Origin: Avoscillospira_A sp052117125
GTDB lineage: Bacteria > Bacillota > Clostridia > Oscillospirales > Oscillospiraceae
DNA: 64,000 nucleotides
Direction of reading: 5' to 3'
Assembly: GCF_052117125.1 (NCBI RefSeq)
Contig: NZ_JBQKJT010000002.1
Location: 186,001 to 250,000, forward strand
This document shows positions 43,648 through 52,492 of this stretch, one piece after another. A program made the translations under genes and the position numbers. Under the pieces are notes generated by a model, which had not been told where the DNA came from, did no database searches, and saw only the letters and a list, made by a program, of their open reading frames with translations. The stretch's first letter is position 1. Every line of letters starts with the position of its first letter.

Positions 43648-43680
43648 AAAACTCCCTCCAGATGATTCTGAAGGGAGTTT
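43648..43680 (-). terminator. Terminator of the M18 aminopeptidase gene
   Basis: AAACTCCCTTC / GGAGGGAGTTT stem then TTTT on the minus strand; it overlaps the ribosome-binding site of the CBS gene. Confidence 0.75.
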
Positions 43681-43705
43681 GGGAAATTTTTTCAGATTCT
43701 ATACA

Positions 43706-45004
43706 TTAAAAGGTATAGACACCGTCGGCGGTCTGGGTGAATTCCCGCTGAAAGAAGGTTTCGCAGGCTTTTGCCATATGGGCCGGGTCCTCGCTGCCCG
43801 CCGTCTCCACGGCGGAGTGCATGGCCAGCTGGGCCATGCCGATATCCACCATGGGGATACTGACCAACTGGGTCAGCAAATTGCCCAACGTGGAACCGCC
43901 GGCCTCGTCGGCCCGGTTGGCGAAAATCTGGACCGGTACGCCGGCTTCGTCGCAGACGGCCCGGAACAGGCCCGCCGTCACGCCGTTGGTGGTGTACTTC
44001 TGGTTGGCCGAATATTTGACCACCACGCCGCCGTTGGGGTAGACCCGGTTGGCCGGGTCGGCCTTTTCGGGGAAATTGGGGTGGACGGCGTGGCCGTTGT
44101 CGGCACTGAGGAGCATACTGTGGGCCAACGCCATGCGGCGCTCCTCGCCGGTCAGGCCCAGGGCGTCAGCCGTCCGCTCCAGCACGTCGGGCAGCAGGGT
44201 ACTTTTTGCGCCCTGGCGGGTGCCGCTGCCCACCTCTTCATTGTCAAACAGGCAGTAAATCTGCCCCAGTTTTTCGCTGGTTCCAGCATGCAGAAACCCT
44301 TCCAGCGTGGCGTAGGCACAGGCCAGATCGTCAATGCGGGGCGACTGGAACAGTTCTCCCTCCGCGCCGATGCGGACAGCCTTCTGCCGGGGGCACAGGA
44401 ACAAATCCCGGCCCAGAATGTCCGATTCCGCCACGTTCAGCGCTTCGGCCAGCAGGGCCGTCAGGCTCTTGCCGCCGGACAGGCCGTACAGGGGCTGCAA
44501 TTCCTTCTGGCCGTTGAACTCGTGGCCCCGGTTCACGTCCCGCTGCTGGTGGATGGCCAAGCTGGGCATGGTCAGCAGGTCCCGGTCCAGATACACCAGA
44601 CGACTTTCCACCCCCTCTTTGGTACGGACAATGACACGGCCCGCCACGGTCAGGGGCCGATCCATCCAGGTGTAGTGAATCATGCCGCCGTAGCCCTCGG
44701 CGGACAGGCGGGCGTATTTGGCGTCGCCGTCCAGCCGATCCCCCTTGACGGCAAAGGTGGGGACGTCGCTGTGGGCCGCCGTCATACGCCAGGCCGTCAA
44801 TGTTTCATTCGGCAGGCGGAACGCGATCAGGCTGCTCTGATTGCGGGTGACATAATATTGACCGCCGGGAGCCAATGCCCAGGCGCTGCCCTCTTCCAGA
44901 CGGGTGAAACCGGCCTGATCCAGCAGGGCCGCGGCGGCGGCCACGGCATGGAAGGGGCTGGGGCTGCGGTCCAGAAAGGCCATGGTGTTTTCCAAGGTTG
45001 CCAT
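43706..45004 (-). CDS. M18 family aminopeptidase
   Basis: 432 residues. Cytosolic dinuclear zinc aminopeptidase preferring acidic N-terminal residues (aspartyl aminopeptidase-like, ApeB). Metal and catalytic sites: AAHSDVPTF, RIDDLACAYA, FDNEEVGSGTRQGA and a C-terminal MVDIGMAQLAMHSAVET (ligand histidine). Length and layout match the family. GGAGG precedes the ATG at 45004. Confidence 0.93.
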   Translation of the reverse strand: MATLENTMAFLDRSPSPFHAVAAAAALLDQAGFTRLEEGSAWALAPGGQYYVTRNQSSLIAFRLPNETLTAWRMTAAHSDVPTFAVKGDRLDGDAKYARLSAEGYGGMIHYTWMDRPLTVAGRVIVRTKEGVESRLVYLDRDLLTMPSLAIHQQRDVNRGHEFNGQKELQPLYGLSGGKSLTALLAEALNVAESDILGRDLFLCPRQKAVRIGAEGELFQSPRIDDLACAYATLEGFLHAGTSEKLGQIYCLFDNEEVGSGTRQGAKSTLLPDVLERTADALGLTGEERRMALAHSMLLSADNGHAVHPNFPEKADPANRVYPNGGVVVKYSANQKYTTNGVTAGLFRAVCDEAGVPVQIFANRADEAGGSTLGNLLTQLVSIPMVDIGMAQLAMHSAVETAGSEDPAHMAKACETFFQREFTQTADGVYTF

Positions 45005-45043
45005 ACTGTTCCTCCATTTTTCTGATTTTTCCGTAGTATGTGC

Positions 45044-45074
45044 AAAAAAGGGCTGTTGCGATGCAACAGCCCTT
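45044..45074 (-). terminator. nfnB terminator
   Basis: AAGGGCTGTTGC / GCAACAGCCCTT stem followed by TTTTT on the minus strand. Confidence 0.9.
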
Positions 45075-45085
45075 CGGGATGGTGC

Positions 45086-46471
45086 TTACTTGGACAGAGA
45101 GGCGTCAATGGCCTCGGCGGCCTTCTTACCGGCACCCATGGCCAGAATGACGGTGGCCGCACCGGTGACGGCGTCGCCGCCGGCGTAGACCTGGTCGCGG
45201 GTGGTCATCATGGTGTCCTCGTTGACGATGAGGCAGCCCTTGCGGTTGGTCTCCAGGCCGGGGGTGGTGGACCGGATCAGGGGGTTTGGAGACGTACCCA
45301 AGCTCATGATGACGGTATCCACGGGCAGCTCAAACTCGCTGCCGGGAATCTCCACGGGTCTGCGGCGGCCGGACGCGTCAGGCTCACCCAGCTCCATGCG
45401 GATGCACTTCATGGCGCCCACGCGGCCATTGCCGTCGTTGAGAATCTCCACGGGGTTGCACAGGACCCGCAGTTCGATGCCCTCTTCCTTGGCGTGGTGC
45501 AGCTCCTCTGCACGGGCGGGCATTTCAGCCTCGCCGCGGCGGTAGACGATGTACACATGCTCGGCGCCCAGACGCTTGGCGCAGCGGGCGGCGTCCATAG
45601 CCACGTTGCCGCCGCCGACGACGGCCACAGCCTTGGACTTGATAATGGGGGTATCGTCCTCCTCCAGGTAGGCCTTCATCAGGTTGACGCGGGTCAGGTA
45701 CTCATTGGCGGAGTACACGCCCACCAGGGCCTCGCCGGGGATACCCATGAACATGGGCAGACCGGCGCCGGAGCCGACGAACACAGCCTGGAAGCCCATC
45801 TCAAACAGCTCGTCGATGGACAGGACCTTGCCGATGACCATGTTGGTCATGACATTGACGCCCTGGGCCTCCAGCTTGTCAACCTCGTTCTGAACGATGG
45901 CCTTGGGCAGACGGAACTCGGGGATACCGTAGACCAGCACGCCGCCGGCGGTGTGCAATGCCTCGAACATGGTGACCTCATAGCCCTTCTTGGCCAGATC
46001 GCTGGCACAGGTCAGACCGGCGGGGCCGGAGCCGACCACGGCCACCTTCTTGCCGTTGGAGGGGACCTTTTCGGGCATTTTGTTGACGTTCTCCATGTAC
46101 CAGTCGGCCACGAAACGCTCCAGACGGCCGATGGCTACAGGCTCACCCTTCTTGCCGCGGACACAGACGGCTTCACACTGGGTCTCCTGCGGGCAGACAC
46201 GGCCGGACAGGGCCGGCAGGGCGTTGGTGGAAGTGATGATATCGTAAGCGCCCTGGAAGTCGCCCTCGGCCACCTTGGCGATGAACTCGGGGATGCGAAC
46301 GTTGACGGGGCAGCCGCCCACGCAGGGGGGCTTCTTACATTGCAGGCAGCGCTGTGCCTCGGAGACGGCCATCTCGGCGGTATAGCCCAGGGCCACTTCG
46401 TCAAAGTTATGATTACGGACGTTGGCGTCCTGCTCCGGCATCGGAGTCTTGGTGGTCTGCATATTTGCCAT
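45086..46471 (-). CDS. nfnB: NfnB-type NADPH-binding subunit (GltD/glutamate synthase small-subunit-like)
   Basis: 461 residues. N-terminal cluster-binding region CLQCKKPPCVGGCPV and CPQETQCEAVCV, FAD motif VVGSGPAGLTCASDLAKKG, NADPH motif VVGGGNVAMDAARCAKRLG and C-terminal GDAVTGAATVILAMGAGKKAA. With the adjacent FNR-like gene it gives the two-subunit NADH-dependent reduced ferredoxin:NADP+ oxidoreductase, an electron-bifurcating enzyme that balances NADPH in anaerobes. It is often annotated gltA because of its homology to the glutamate synthase small subunit; no large subunit is nearby. Confidence 0.88.
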   Translation of the reverse strand: MANMQTTKTPMPEQDANVRNHNFDEVALGYTAEMAVSEAQRCLQCKKPPCVGGCPVNVRIPEFIAKVAEGDFQGAYDIITSTNALPALSGRVCPQETQCEAVCVRGKKGEPVAIGRLERFVADWYMENVNKMPEKVPSNGKKVAVVGSGPAGLTCASDLAKKGYEVTMFEALHTAGGVLVYGIPEFRLPKAIVQNEVDKLEAQGVNVMTNMVIGKVLSIDELFEMGFQAVFVGSGAGLPMFMGIPGEALVGVYSANEYLTRVNLMKAYLEEDDTPIIKSKAVAVVGGGNVAMDAARCAKRLGAEHVYIVYRRGEAEMPARAEELHHAKEEGIELRVLCNPVEILNDGNGRVGAMKCIRMELGEPDASGRRRPVEIPGSEFELPVDTVIMSLGTSPNPLIRSTTPGLETNRKGCLIVNEDTMMTTRDQVYAGGDAVTGAATVILAMGAGKKAAEAIDASLSK

Positions 46472-46485
46472 GGTTGCTGCCTCCC

Positions 46486-47340
46486 TTACTGAATCAAATC
46501 TTTGCCCATCTTCTCAATGCGGCACATATGGGTCTTGGCCGTCTCGGTCTCCCGTGTCTTGTACACAGAGTTACGGTTCATGAGCTCGGCGAAGTCCACT
46601 TGGTGGCCGTCAAAGTCGGGGCCGTCGACGCAGGCGAACTTGACCTCGCCGCCCACGGTGACACGGCAGCCGCCGCACATACCGGTGCCGTCCACCATGA
46701 TGGGGTTCAGGGAGACGGTGGTGGGAACGTTGAAGGGTTTGGTGGTGGCAGCCACAAACTTCATCATGGGGATGGGGCCGATAGCCAGGACTTCATCATA
46801 CTGATTACCGGCCTCCAGCAGCTGCTGGAGCTTTGCGGTAACGAAGCCCTGCTCGCCGTAGGAGCCGTCGTCGGTCATCAAATAGAAGTTGTCGCAAGCG
46901 GCCTTGAACTCCTCTTCCAAAATGACAATGTCCTTGCTGCGGAAACCGGCAATGACATCCACCTGCACACCGGCCTCATGGAAGGCCTTGGCAGAAGGGT
47001 ACGCGATGGCACAGCCCACGCCGCCGCCGACAACGCAGACACGCTTCTTGCCCTCGATGTTGGTGGGACGGCCCAGGGGGCCCACAAAGTCACGGATGGA
47101 GTCGCCTTCGTTGAGGGCGCCCAGCATATTGGTGGCCAGGCCCACCTTCTGGAAGATGATGGTGACGGTGCCCTTCTCCCGGTCATAGCCAGCGATGGTC
47201 AGGGGTACCCGCTCGGACTTCTCGTCCACACGGAAAATGATGAACTGACCGGCCAGAGCCTTTCTGGCCACAAAGGGGGCCTCGATCTCCAGCAGTGTGA
47301 CGGTCGGGTTCAGCTCCTGCTTGCGCACGATTTTATACAT
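46486..47340 (-). CDS. nfnA: NfnA-type FAD/NAD-binding subunit
   Basis: 284 residues. FNR/dihydroorotate dehydrogenase electron-transfer-subunit fold: FAD-binding barrel (PLTIAGYDREKGTVTIIFQKVG), NAD motif VVGGGVGCAIAYPSAKAF, and a [2Fe-2S] site in GTGMCGGCRVTVGGEVKFACVDGPDFDG. It forms the small subunit of NfnAB with the next gene, 14 bp downstream. AGGGATGA before the ATG is the ribosome-binding site. The pair has its own promoter and terminator. Confidence 0.88.
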   Translation of the reverse strand: MYKIVRKQELNPTVTLLEIEAPFVARKALAGQFIIFRVDEKSERVPLTIAGYDREKGTVTIIFQKVGLATNMLGALNEGDSIRDFVGPLGRPTNIEGKKRVCVVGGGVGCAIAYPSAKAFHEAGVQVDVIAGFRSKDIVILEEEFKAACDNFYLMTDDGSYGEQGFVTAKLQQLLEAGNQYDEVLAIGPIPMMKFVAATTKPFNVPTTVSLNPIMVDGTGMCGGCRVTVGGEVKFACVDGPDFDGHQVDFAELMNRNSVYKTRETETAKTHMCRIEKMGKDLIQ

Positions 47341-47478
47341 GATGGTTCATCCCTTCGTTTTTCGGCCCGCCGTTGGGATGGCGCGCCGGATTCATAAAAC
47401 ACGCACCATAGGTACAGCCCCATGGCCGCAGAGTGGCATGCGGACGGCAGCAGCCGCTCTGCACATAAACGTAATTTG

Positions 47479-47508
47479 ATTATAGCATACTCCACTTTTC
47501 ATTGTAAA
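47479..47508 (-). promoter_or_regulatory. nfnAB promoter
   Basis: Minus strand TTTACA, 18-nt spacer, perfect TATAAT; leader of about 130 nt. Confidence 0.75.
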
Positions 47509-47536
47509 GGCGCACCGGCCCAAATTGCTGCCAATT

Positions 47537-48448
47537 TCAGCAAAAATCCCCAAATTCCACAAAGATATCTTGACGGGGTACACGATTCCAGTGAAAATAC
47601 CGCACCAACTCTCCGGCGGATATCGGTTCCGGCCGGTCCAGCAGTCCCGCCAGCGCCGCCAAGCGGCCCAGAAGGGCCTCCGGCGACAGGGTGTTCCGCA
47701 GAATCCCCAGGTCCAGGTCCCGCTCCCGCTTGCTGAGCCGCCGCCCGTCGGCGGCCAGCAGCAGGGGCACATGGTACGTCGCCGGGGGCATACCCTCCAA
47801 CAGTTTGTACAGGTACCGCTGCCGGGGGGTGGAATCCAGCAAATCCCGGCCCCGGACCACCTCTGTGATGCCGCCCTCCAGATCGTCCACCACCACGGCC
47901 AGCTGGTAGGCATAGACGCCGTCGGCCCGCCGGATGAGAAAGTCGCCGCAGTCGGCGGCCAGGTTTTCCGAGATGGTCCCCTGTAAGCCGTCGGTGAAGG
48001 TCACGGTTTCATCGGGTACCATCAGCCGCCACGCCGGGGCCTTGGTCTTTTCCCGCCGCTGCTGCTCTGTCAGATACCGGCACGTCCCGGCGTAGAGCAG
48101 CCGCCCGTCGGAGGCGTGGGGAGCATTGGCCGCATGGAGGTCCGCCCGGGAGCAGTAGCAGGGGTAGACCAGTCCCATGGATTCCAGTTTGGAAAAGGCC
48201 GCAGCATAGGCGGCGGTCCGTCGGCTCTGCCGCGGCTGCTCCCGGTCCCAGTCCAGGCCCAGCCATTGGAGATCGTCCTTGAGCTGGTCGCAGTATGCCG
48301 GACGGCACCGGTCCGGGTCCAGGTCCTCCAGCCGCAGAACCATCTCGCCGCCCTGAGACCGCACCGACAGCCACGCCAGCAGGGCGCTCCACACGTTGCC
48401 CAGGTGCATCCGTCCGCTGGGACTGGGGGCAAACCGTCCCACCACCAT
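47537..48448 (-). CDS. gluQ: Glutamyl-Q tRNA(Asp) synthetase-like protein
   Basis: 303 residues. Catalytic core of glutamyl-tRNA synthetase without an anticodon-binding domain: FAPSPSGRMHLGNVWSALLAWL (HIGH-type), LRLEDLDPDR, a zinc site CYCSRADL...GTC and KRERD (KMSKS-type LSKRERDLDL). The family glutamylates queuosine in tRNA-Asp. It is usual in Proteobacteria and sporadic in Firmicutes. ATG at 48448 is 6 bases from GGCGGG; an ATG one codon pair upstream is too close to it. No queuosine genes are near. Confidence 0.85.
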   Translation of the reverse strand: MVVGRFAPSPSGRMHLGNVWSALLAWLSVRSQGGEMVLRLEDLDPDRCRPAYCDQLKDDLQWLGLDWDREQPRQSRRTAAYAAAFSKLESMGLVYPCYCSRADLHAANAPHASDGRLLYAGTCRYLTEQQRREKTKAPAWRLMVPDETVTFTDGLQGTISENLAADCGDFLIRRADGVYAYQLAVVVDDLEGGITEVVRGRDLLDSTPRQRYLYKLLEGMPPATYHVPLLLAADGRRLSKRERDLDLGILRNTLSPEALLGRLAALAGLLDRPEPISAGELVRYFHWNRVPRQDIFVEFGDFC

Positions 48449-48562
48449 ATCCATCCCGCCTTTCCAAATCAATCCCCAACAGTATACCGGCAAAAGTTCC
48501 CGTGGTCAATGGCCCTGTCCTGTGGTACAATGGAGAAAATCACCAGGAACGGAGAATCCCCC

Positions 48563-50353
48563 ATGTTGTTACGTGCAGAACAGGTGTCCATGAACTACGG
48601 CACCCGTCAACTTTTCACCGATGTGACCATCCACCTCAATGCCGGGGACCGCATCGGCATCATCGGCATCAACGGCACCGGCAAGTCGTCGCTGCTGCGG
48701 GTTCTGGCCGGGGCGGCCGAACCCGACAGCGGCACAGTGACCCTGGACCCCAACATTCAAGTGTCCTATCTCTCCCAGGACCCCCATATGGAGCCGGAGC
48801 ACACGGTGATGGAGCAGGTGTTTGCCGCCTGGCCCGCTGCATTCCGGGAGCTGGCCGAGTACGAGGCCCGCTCCATGCTGACCAAGCTGGGCATCACCGA
48901 TTTTGACCAGAAAGTGGGCACGTTGTCCGGCGGCCAGAAAAAGCGGGTGGCCTTGGCGGCGGCGCTGATTCATCCGGCGGATGTGCTGATTCTCGACGAG
49001 CCGACAAACCATCTGGACGCCGACATGGTGGCGTGGCTGGAAGATCGGCTGAAAAAATTCCGGGGCGGCCTGATTATGGTCACCCACGACCGGTATTTTC
49101 TGGAACGTGTCGTCACGGAGATTGCCGAGTTGTCCCATGCAAAATTACGGTTCTACGAGGCCAACTATTCCAAATATCTGGAACTGAAGGACCAGGAAGC
49201 CCAGATGCAGGAGGCGTCGGAACGGAAGCGGCAGGCGCTGCTGCGGCGGGAACGGGAATGGATCCTACGGGGCTGCCGGGCCAGGACCACCAAGAGCAAG
49301 GACCGGGTGGAGCGGTATCACGCATTGGTCAATCAGACCCAGGAAGCCGCCGACGGCACGGTGCAGGTAGCGGCCCAGGCCAGTCGGCTGGGCAAGCAGA
49401 TCATTGCGTTGGACCACGTTTCCAAATCCTACGGCGGCAAAGTGGTCCTTGCGGATTTCTCCCTGTCCATCAGCCGCGAGGACCGACTGGGCATCGTGGG
49501 CCGCAACGGTGCGGGCAAGTCCACGCTGCTCAACATGATCGCAGGCCGTCTGGCCCCGGACAGCGGCACAGTGGAAATCGGCCAGACGGTGAAAATCGGC
49601 TATTTCACCCAGGAGGGCCGGGACCTGGACCCCACGCAACGGGTGTTCGACTGCATTTCCGAAATCGGCAGTCAGGTGACCACATCGGAAGGAACTTTGT
49701 CGGCGTCACAGATGTTGGAGCGGTTTCTGTTCCCGCCGGAGGTCCAGTACCGGCAGATCGGCAAGCTGTCCGGCGGCGAAAAGCGGCGGCTGTATCTGCT
49801 GAGCATTCTGATGCAGGCCCCCAATGTGCTGCTGCTGGACGAGCCAACCAACGACCTGGACATCACGACGCTGTCCATTCTGGAGGACTATCTGGAGACG
49901 TTTCCCGGTCCGGTGCTGGCCGTGTCCCATGACCGGTATTTTCTGGACCGGCTGGCGGGGGAGATTTTAGAAGTGGGAGACGGCGGCATCGTCACCCGCC
50001 ATGTGGGCAACTACAGCGACTACGCCGCGTCCCGGCCCGCGCCAGAAGCTCCGGAGAAAAAGGCCGCGGAGAAAAAGGAGCCGCCCAAGCCCCGGCCCAA
50101 GAAATTGAAGTTCTCCTTCAAAGAGCAGCGGGAATACGATACCATTGACGCGGACATTGCGGCGTTGGAGGAAAAAATCGCCGCCTGTGACCGGGAGATC
50201 GTGGAAAACGCCTCGGACTATTTGGCTTTGGAGCGGTTGAGCGAGGAAAAAAGCCGGCTGGAAGCCCAGCTGGACGAAAAAACAGAACGTTGGGTCTATC
50301 TGACGGAACTGGCCGAGCAGATCGAGGCCCAGCGACAGGAGGGAACACTATGA
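48563..50353 (+). CDS. ABC-F family ATPase (Uup/YfmR-like)
   Basis: 596 residues: two ABC domains without membrane segments. First P-loop GINGTGKSSLLR, signature LSGGQKKRVALAAALI, Walker B LILDEPTNHLD; second P-loop GRNGAGKSTLLN, signature LSGGEKRRLYLLSIL, LLLDEPTNDLD. An interdomain linker (about 240-300) and a C-terminal coiled coil (about 525-596) mark the Uup-type group. These act on the ribosome, relieving stalls or protecting it from drugs; here a housekeeping role is more likely. The proper start follows CGGAGAAT. It overlaps the next gene by ATGA. Confidence 0.93.
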   Translation: MLLRAEQVSMNYGTRQLFTDVTIHLNAGDRIGIIGINGTGKSSLLRVLAGAAEPDSGTVTLDPNIQVSYLSQDPHMEPEHTVMEQVFAAWPAAFRELAEYEARSMLTKLGITDFDQKVGTLSGGQKKRVALAAALIHPADVLILDEPTNHLDADMVAWLEDRLKKFRGGLIMVTHDRYFLERVVTEIAELSHAKLRFYEANYSKYLELKDQEAQMQEASERKRQALLRREREWILRGCRARTTKSKDRVERYHALVNQTQEAADGTVQVAAQASRLGKQIIALDHVSKSYGGKVVLADFSLSISREDRLGIVGRNGAGKSTLLNMIAGRLAPDSGTVEIGQTVKIGYFTQEGRDLDPTQRVFDCISEIGSQVTTSEGTLSASQMLERFLFPPEVQYRQIGKLSGGEKRRLYLLSILMQAPNVLLLDEPTNDLDITTLSILEDYLETFPGPVLAVSHDRYFLDRLAGEILEVGDGGIVTRHVGNYSDYAASRPAPEAPEKKAAEKKEPPKPRPKKLKFSFKEQREYDTIDADIAALEEKIAACDREIVENASDYLALERLSEEKSRLEAQLDEKTERWVYLTELAEQIEAQRQEGTL

Positions 50354-51000
50354 AACACAGAACATGGAAAGAATGGGCAATCCGGCTGGTGCTGCTGCTG
50401 TTGGGTCTGACGGTGGCCCATCTGGGCGTGACGCTGTTTTTGCAGTCCGATTTGGGGTCGGACCCCTTTTCGGTGCTGGTCCAGGGCATTTCCATCCAGG
50501 TTGGGCTGTCCTTCGGCACCACCCATGTGATTGTGACCTGCGCGTTGATGGTGATTATGCTGGTGACCACCCGGGGTTATGTGCTGCCGGGTACGGTGGT
50601 CTGCGCCTTCTGCGGCGGACCGATTATTGACGCCTTCACCTGGCTTTTGGGCAGTTGGATCAACGCTTCCCTGCCCATGGCCCTGCGGGTGGCGTCGTCG
50701 GTGGTGGGCTGCGTGATTCTGGCGGCGGGTATGTCGCTGGTGATTCGGTCCGACGCCGGTACGGGTCCCAATGATCTGGTGGCGGTGATTTTGGCCGACA
50801 AGCTGAAGCGGTTCCAGTTCCGGTGGGTTCGGATGACGTGTGACGCAGTGTTTATGGTGGTGGGCTTCGTTTTGGGCGGTACCGTGGGATTGGGCACGGT
50901 ACTGGCGGTGTTCCTCATTGGCCCGGTGGTCCAATGGTTCCTGCCCCGGAGCCAGAAAGTCGTGGACCGCTGTACCCGCACCTTCCAAAAAGTCTCCTGA
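50350..51000 (+). CDS. YitT/YczE family integral membrane protein
   Basis: 216 residues with five likely membrane segments. LGLTVAHLGVTLFLQSDLGSDPFSVLVQGIS, a repeat AAGMSLVIRSDAGTGPNDLVAVIL and MTCDAVFMVVGFVLGGTVGLGT are the two homologous halves of the YczE/YyaS/YitT family, transporters or channels of unknown substrate (some are linked to peptide export). It overlaps the ABC-F gene by 4 bp, a coupling that does not imply an ABC transporter since ABC-F proteins are soluble. Confidence 0.85.
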   Translation: MKHRTWKEWAIRLVLLLLGLTVAHLGVTLFLQSDLGSDPFSVLVQGISIQVGLSFGTTHVIVTCALMVIMLVTTRGYVLPGTVVCAFCGGPIIDAFTWLLGSWINASLPMALRVASSVVGCVILAAGMSLVIRSDAGTGPNDLVAVILADKLKRFQFRWVRMTCDAVFMVVGFVLGGTVGLGTVLAVFLIGPVVQWFLPRSQKVVDRCTRTFQKVS

Positions 51001-51011
51001 GCACCCAAAAG

Positions 51012-51221
51012 AAACGTTTTTACTCGATTTTTTCACAAAAAAATTGCGGTGTCCAGAGGCGGCGCCTCTGATCGCTGGCCGCAGCCAGCGAAATCCCCGC
51101 GCCGCGCACGGCGCGATCTCCTCCATCGTCCCAAAGCGCCATCCGCAGATGGCGCAACCCCTGGCCAAAGGCCATGGCCCCCGTCGCCGCCCCCTGCGGG
51201 GGTGGACGACGGGGGCCATGA
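51012..51221 (+). repeat. Modular hairpin repeat, copy 5
   Basis: Plus orientation, beginning 12 bp after the membrane protein stop. A/T hairpin, AGAGGC/GCCTCT (replacing GGGGGC/GCCCCC in others), CGCTGGC/GCCAGCG, CGCGCCG/CGGCGCG, GCGCCATC/GATGGCGC, TGGCC/GGCCA and a terminal GGCCCCCGTCG / CGACGGGGGCC hairpin. It is mirrored by copy 6; the two fill the 499-bp convergent gap 51001-51499. Confidence 0.88.
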
Positions 51222-51261
51222 TTTGCGGGGTATCAGGACTGTTGTGTTCTGCGATGGTGCG

Positions 51262-51503
51262 CAAAGAAAGCCGCCGTCCACCACCCGCTGATGGGGTGGG
51301 GACGGCGGCCTTGCGGCTTCGCCGTAGGAATTGCGCCCGTTGCGGCGGGCGCTTGAAACGACAAGGGGAATTTCGCCCCGTACGCGGGGCGGGTGTTTCG
51401 CCCGTTGCGGCAGGCAGGAATTTCGCGCCGTGCGCGGCGCGACCAGGGGCGCTGCCCCCTGGACCCCTGCGATTTTTTGAAAAAAATCGAGTAAACCTTT
51501 TAT
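51262..51503 (-). repeat. Modular hairpin repeat, copy 6
   Basis: Minus orientation, starting next to the stop of the dehydrogenase gene. It has one additional hairpin module compared with copy 5; its loops include a TACG (CGCCCCG-TACG-CGGGGCG) as well as TGCG. The outer hairpin is GCCGCCGTCC / GGACGGCGGC. Its A/T module ends at the dehydrogenase stop codon. Confidence 0.88.
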
Positions 51504-52492
51504 TTTTGGGTTTGTGTGGTGTTTAAAGAGCGGTATCCGGTGGCGAAATCCACCAGATTATCCGGCTGTTCTCCATGCAAAAACTTTTTCAAGTTCCTGC
51601 ACACAATCTCCACGATTTTCTCCGTGGTCTCCGGTACATCCCCAAAGCTGGCGCCCGCCACATGGGGCGTAATCAGTACATCCTCCCGCCGCCACAGCGG
51701 ATGCTCCGGCGGCAGCGGTTCCGGGTTGGTCACATCCAGCACCGCTCCGGCCAAGTGGCCCGACTCCAGCACCGCATTGAGCACATCCGGGTCCAACAGC
51801 GTTCCCCGCCCCACATTGACCAGCAAGGCCGTGTTTTTCATGGACCACAATACCTCCCGGCTCAGCAGTCCCCTGGTCTCCGCCGTATTGGGCAGGGCGC
51901 ACACCACCACATCGGCCCTTCCCCACAATCGGGGCAGGGCCTCCATGGTATACATCTCATCAAAGCAATCGGGCTTTTCTCGTGCCGTCCGCCGGACGCC
52001 AATCACAGCTTTGGGCAAAAAGGGCCGCAGCCGTTTGGCCAGCTCCGTGCCGATATCTCCGGCACCGACAATCAAAACCGTCGCGCCCTCGATGCCCTTT
52101 CCCGACAGCTGGGGCCGCCACACGCCCCGCTCCTGCTGGCGCACATAGGCGTCCAGGTGGCGAAGCCGCAGCAGCACCGCGCCGAGGATATACTCCGCAA
52201 TCACGCCGCCGAATGCGCCGGTGGTGCAGCTGACCAGAACGTTGTCCGGAAACCACGGGGCCTTGGTATACAGGTCTGCCCCGGCCCAGGTCATCTGAAT
52301 CCACCGGAGATTGGGCGCGTCCGCCAACGTCTCCGGCTTCGGCTCTCCAACGATGGCTGTTGCGGCCCTAAAGGCCGCCCGCCGCTGCTCCTCGTCGCAG
52401 TCCTCCGCAAAGAGCACCGGCACGGACCCGGCGGCAGCCCGCAGCCGTTCCCGCTGGGCCGGTGTAAACGACGGCAGCACGTAAACGCTCAT
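51500..52492 (-). CDS. D-2-hydroxyacid dehydrogenase family protein
   Basis: 330 residues. NAD-dependent 2-hydroxyacid dehydrogenase fold: nucleotide motif VLIVGAGDIGTELAKRL (GxGxxG at about 140), catalytic arginine in NVGRGTLLDPDVL, glutamate in VTNPEPLPPEHPL and histidine in LITPHVAGASFGD. It probably reduces a 2-keto acid; the substrate is unknown. It is the last of three co-directional genes, overlapping the deacylase-like gene by ATGA. Confidence 0.88.
   Translation of the reverse strand: MSVYVLPSFTPAQRERLRAAAGSVPVLFAEDCDEEQRRAAFRAATAIVGEPKPETLADAPNLRWIQMTWAGADLYTKAPWFPDNVLVSCTTGAFGGVIAEYILGAVLLRLRHLDAYVRQQERGVWRPQLSGKGIEGATVLIVGAGDIGTELAKRLRPFLPKAVIGVRRTAREKPDCFDEMYTMEALPRLWGRADVVVCALPNTAETRGLLSREVLWSMKNTALLVNVGRGTLLDPDVLNAVLESGHLAGAVLDVTNPEPLPPEHPLWRREDVLITPHVAGASFGDVPETTEKIVEIVCRNLKKFLHGEQPDNLVDFATGYRSLNTTQTQK

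Noticed and set aside
48116..48562. Longer ABC-F protein starting inside the gluQ region
   Set aside because: The extra residues are antisense to gluQ and low-complexity; the ATG at 48563 begins directly with the first ABC domain.
51012..51503. Insertion sequence or MITE pair
   Set aside because: No transposase frame, no terminal inverted repeat common to both ends and no target duplication were seen, and the modules vary in number and stem sequence, unlike a mobile element copied whole.
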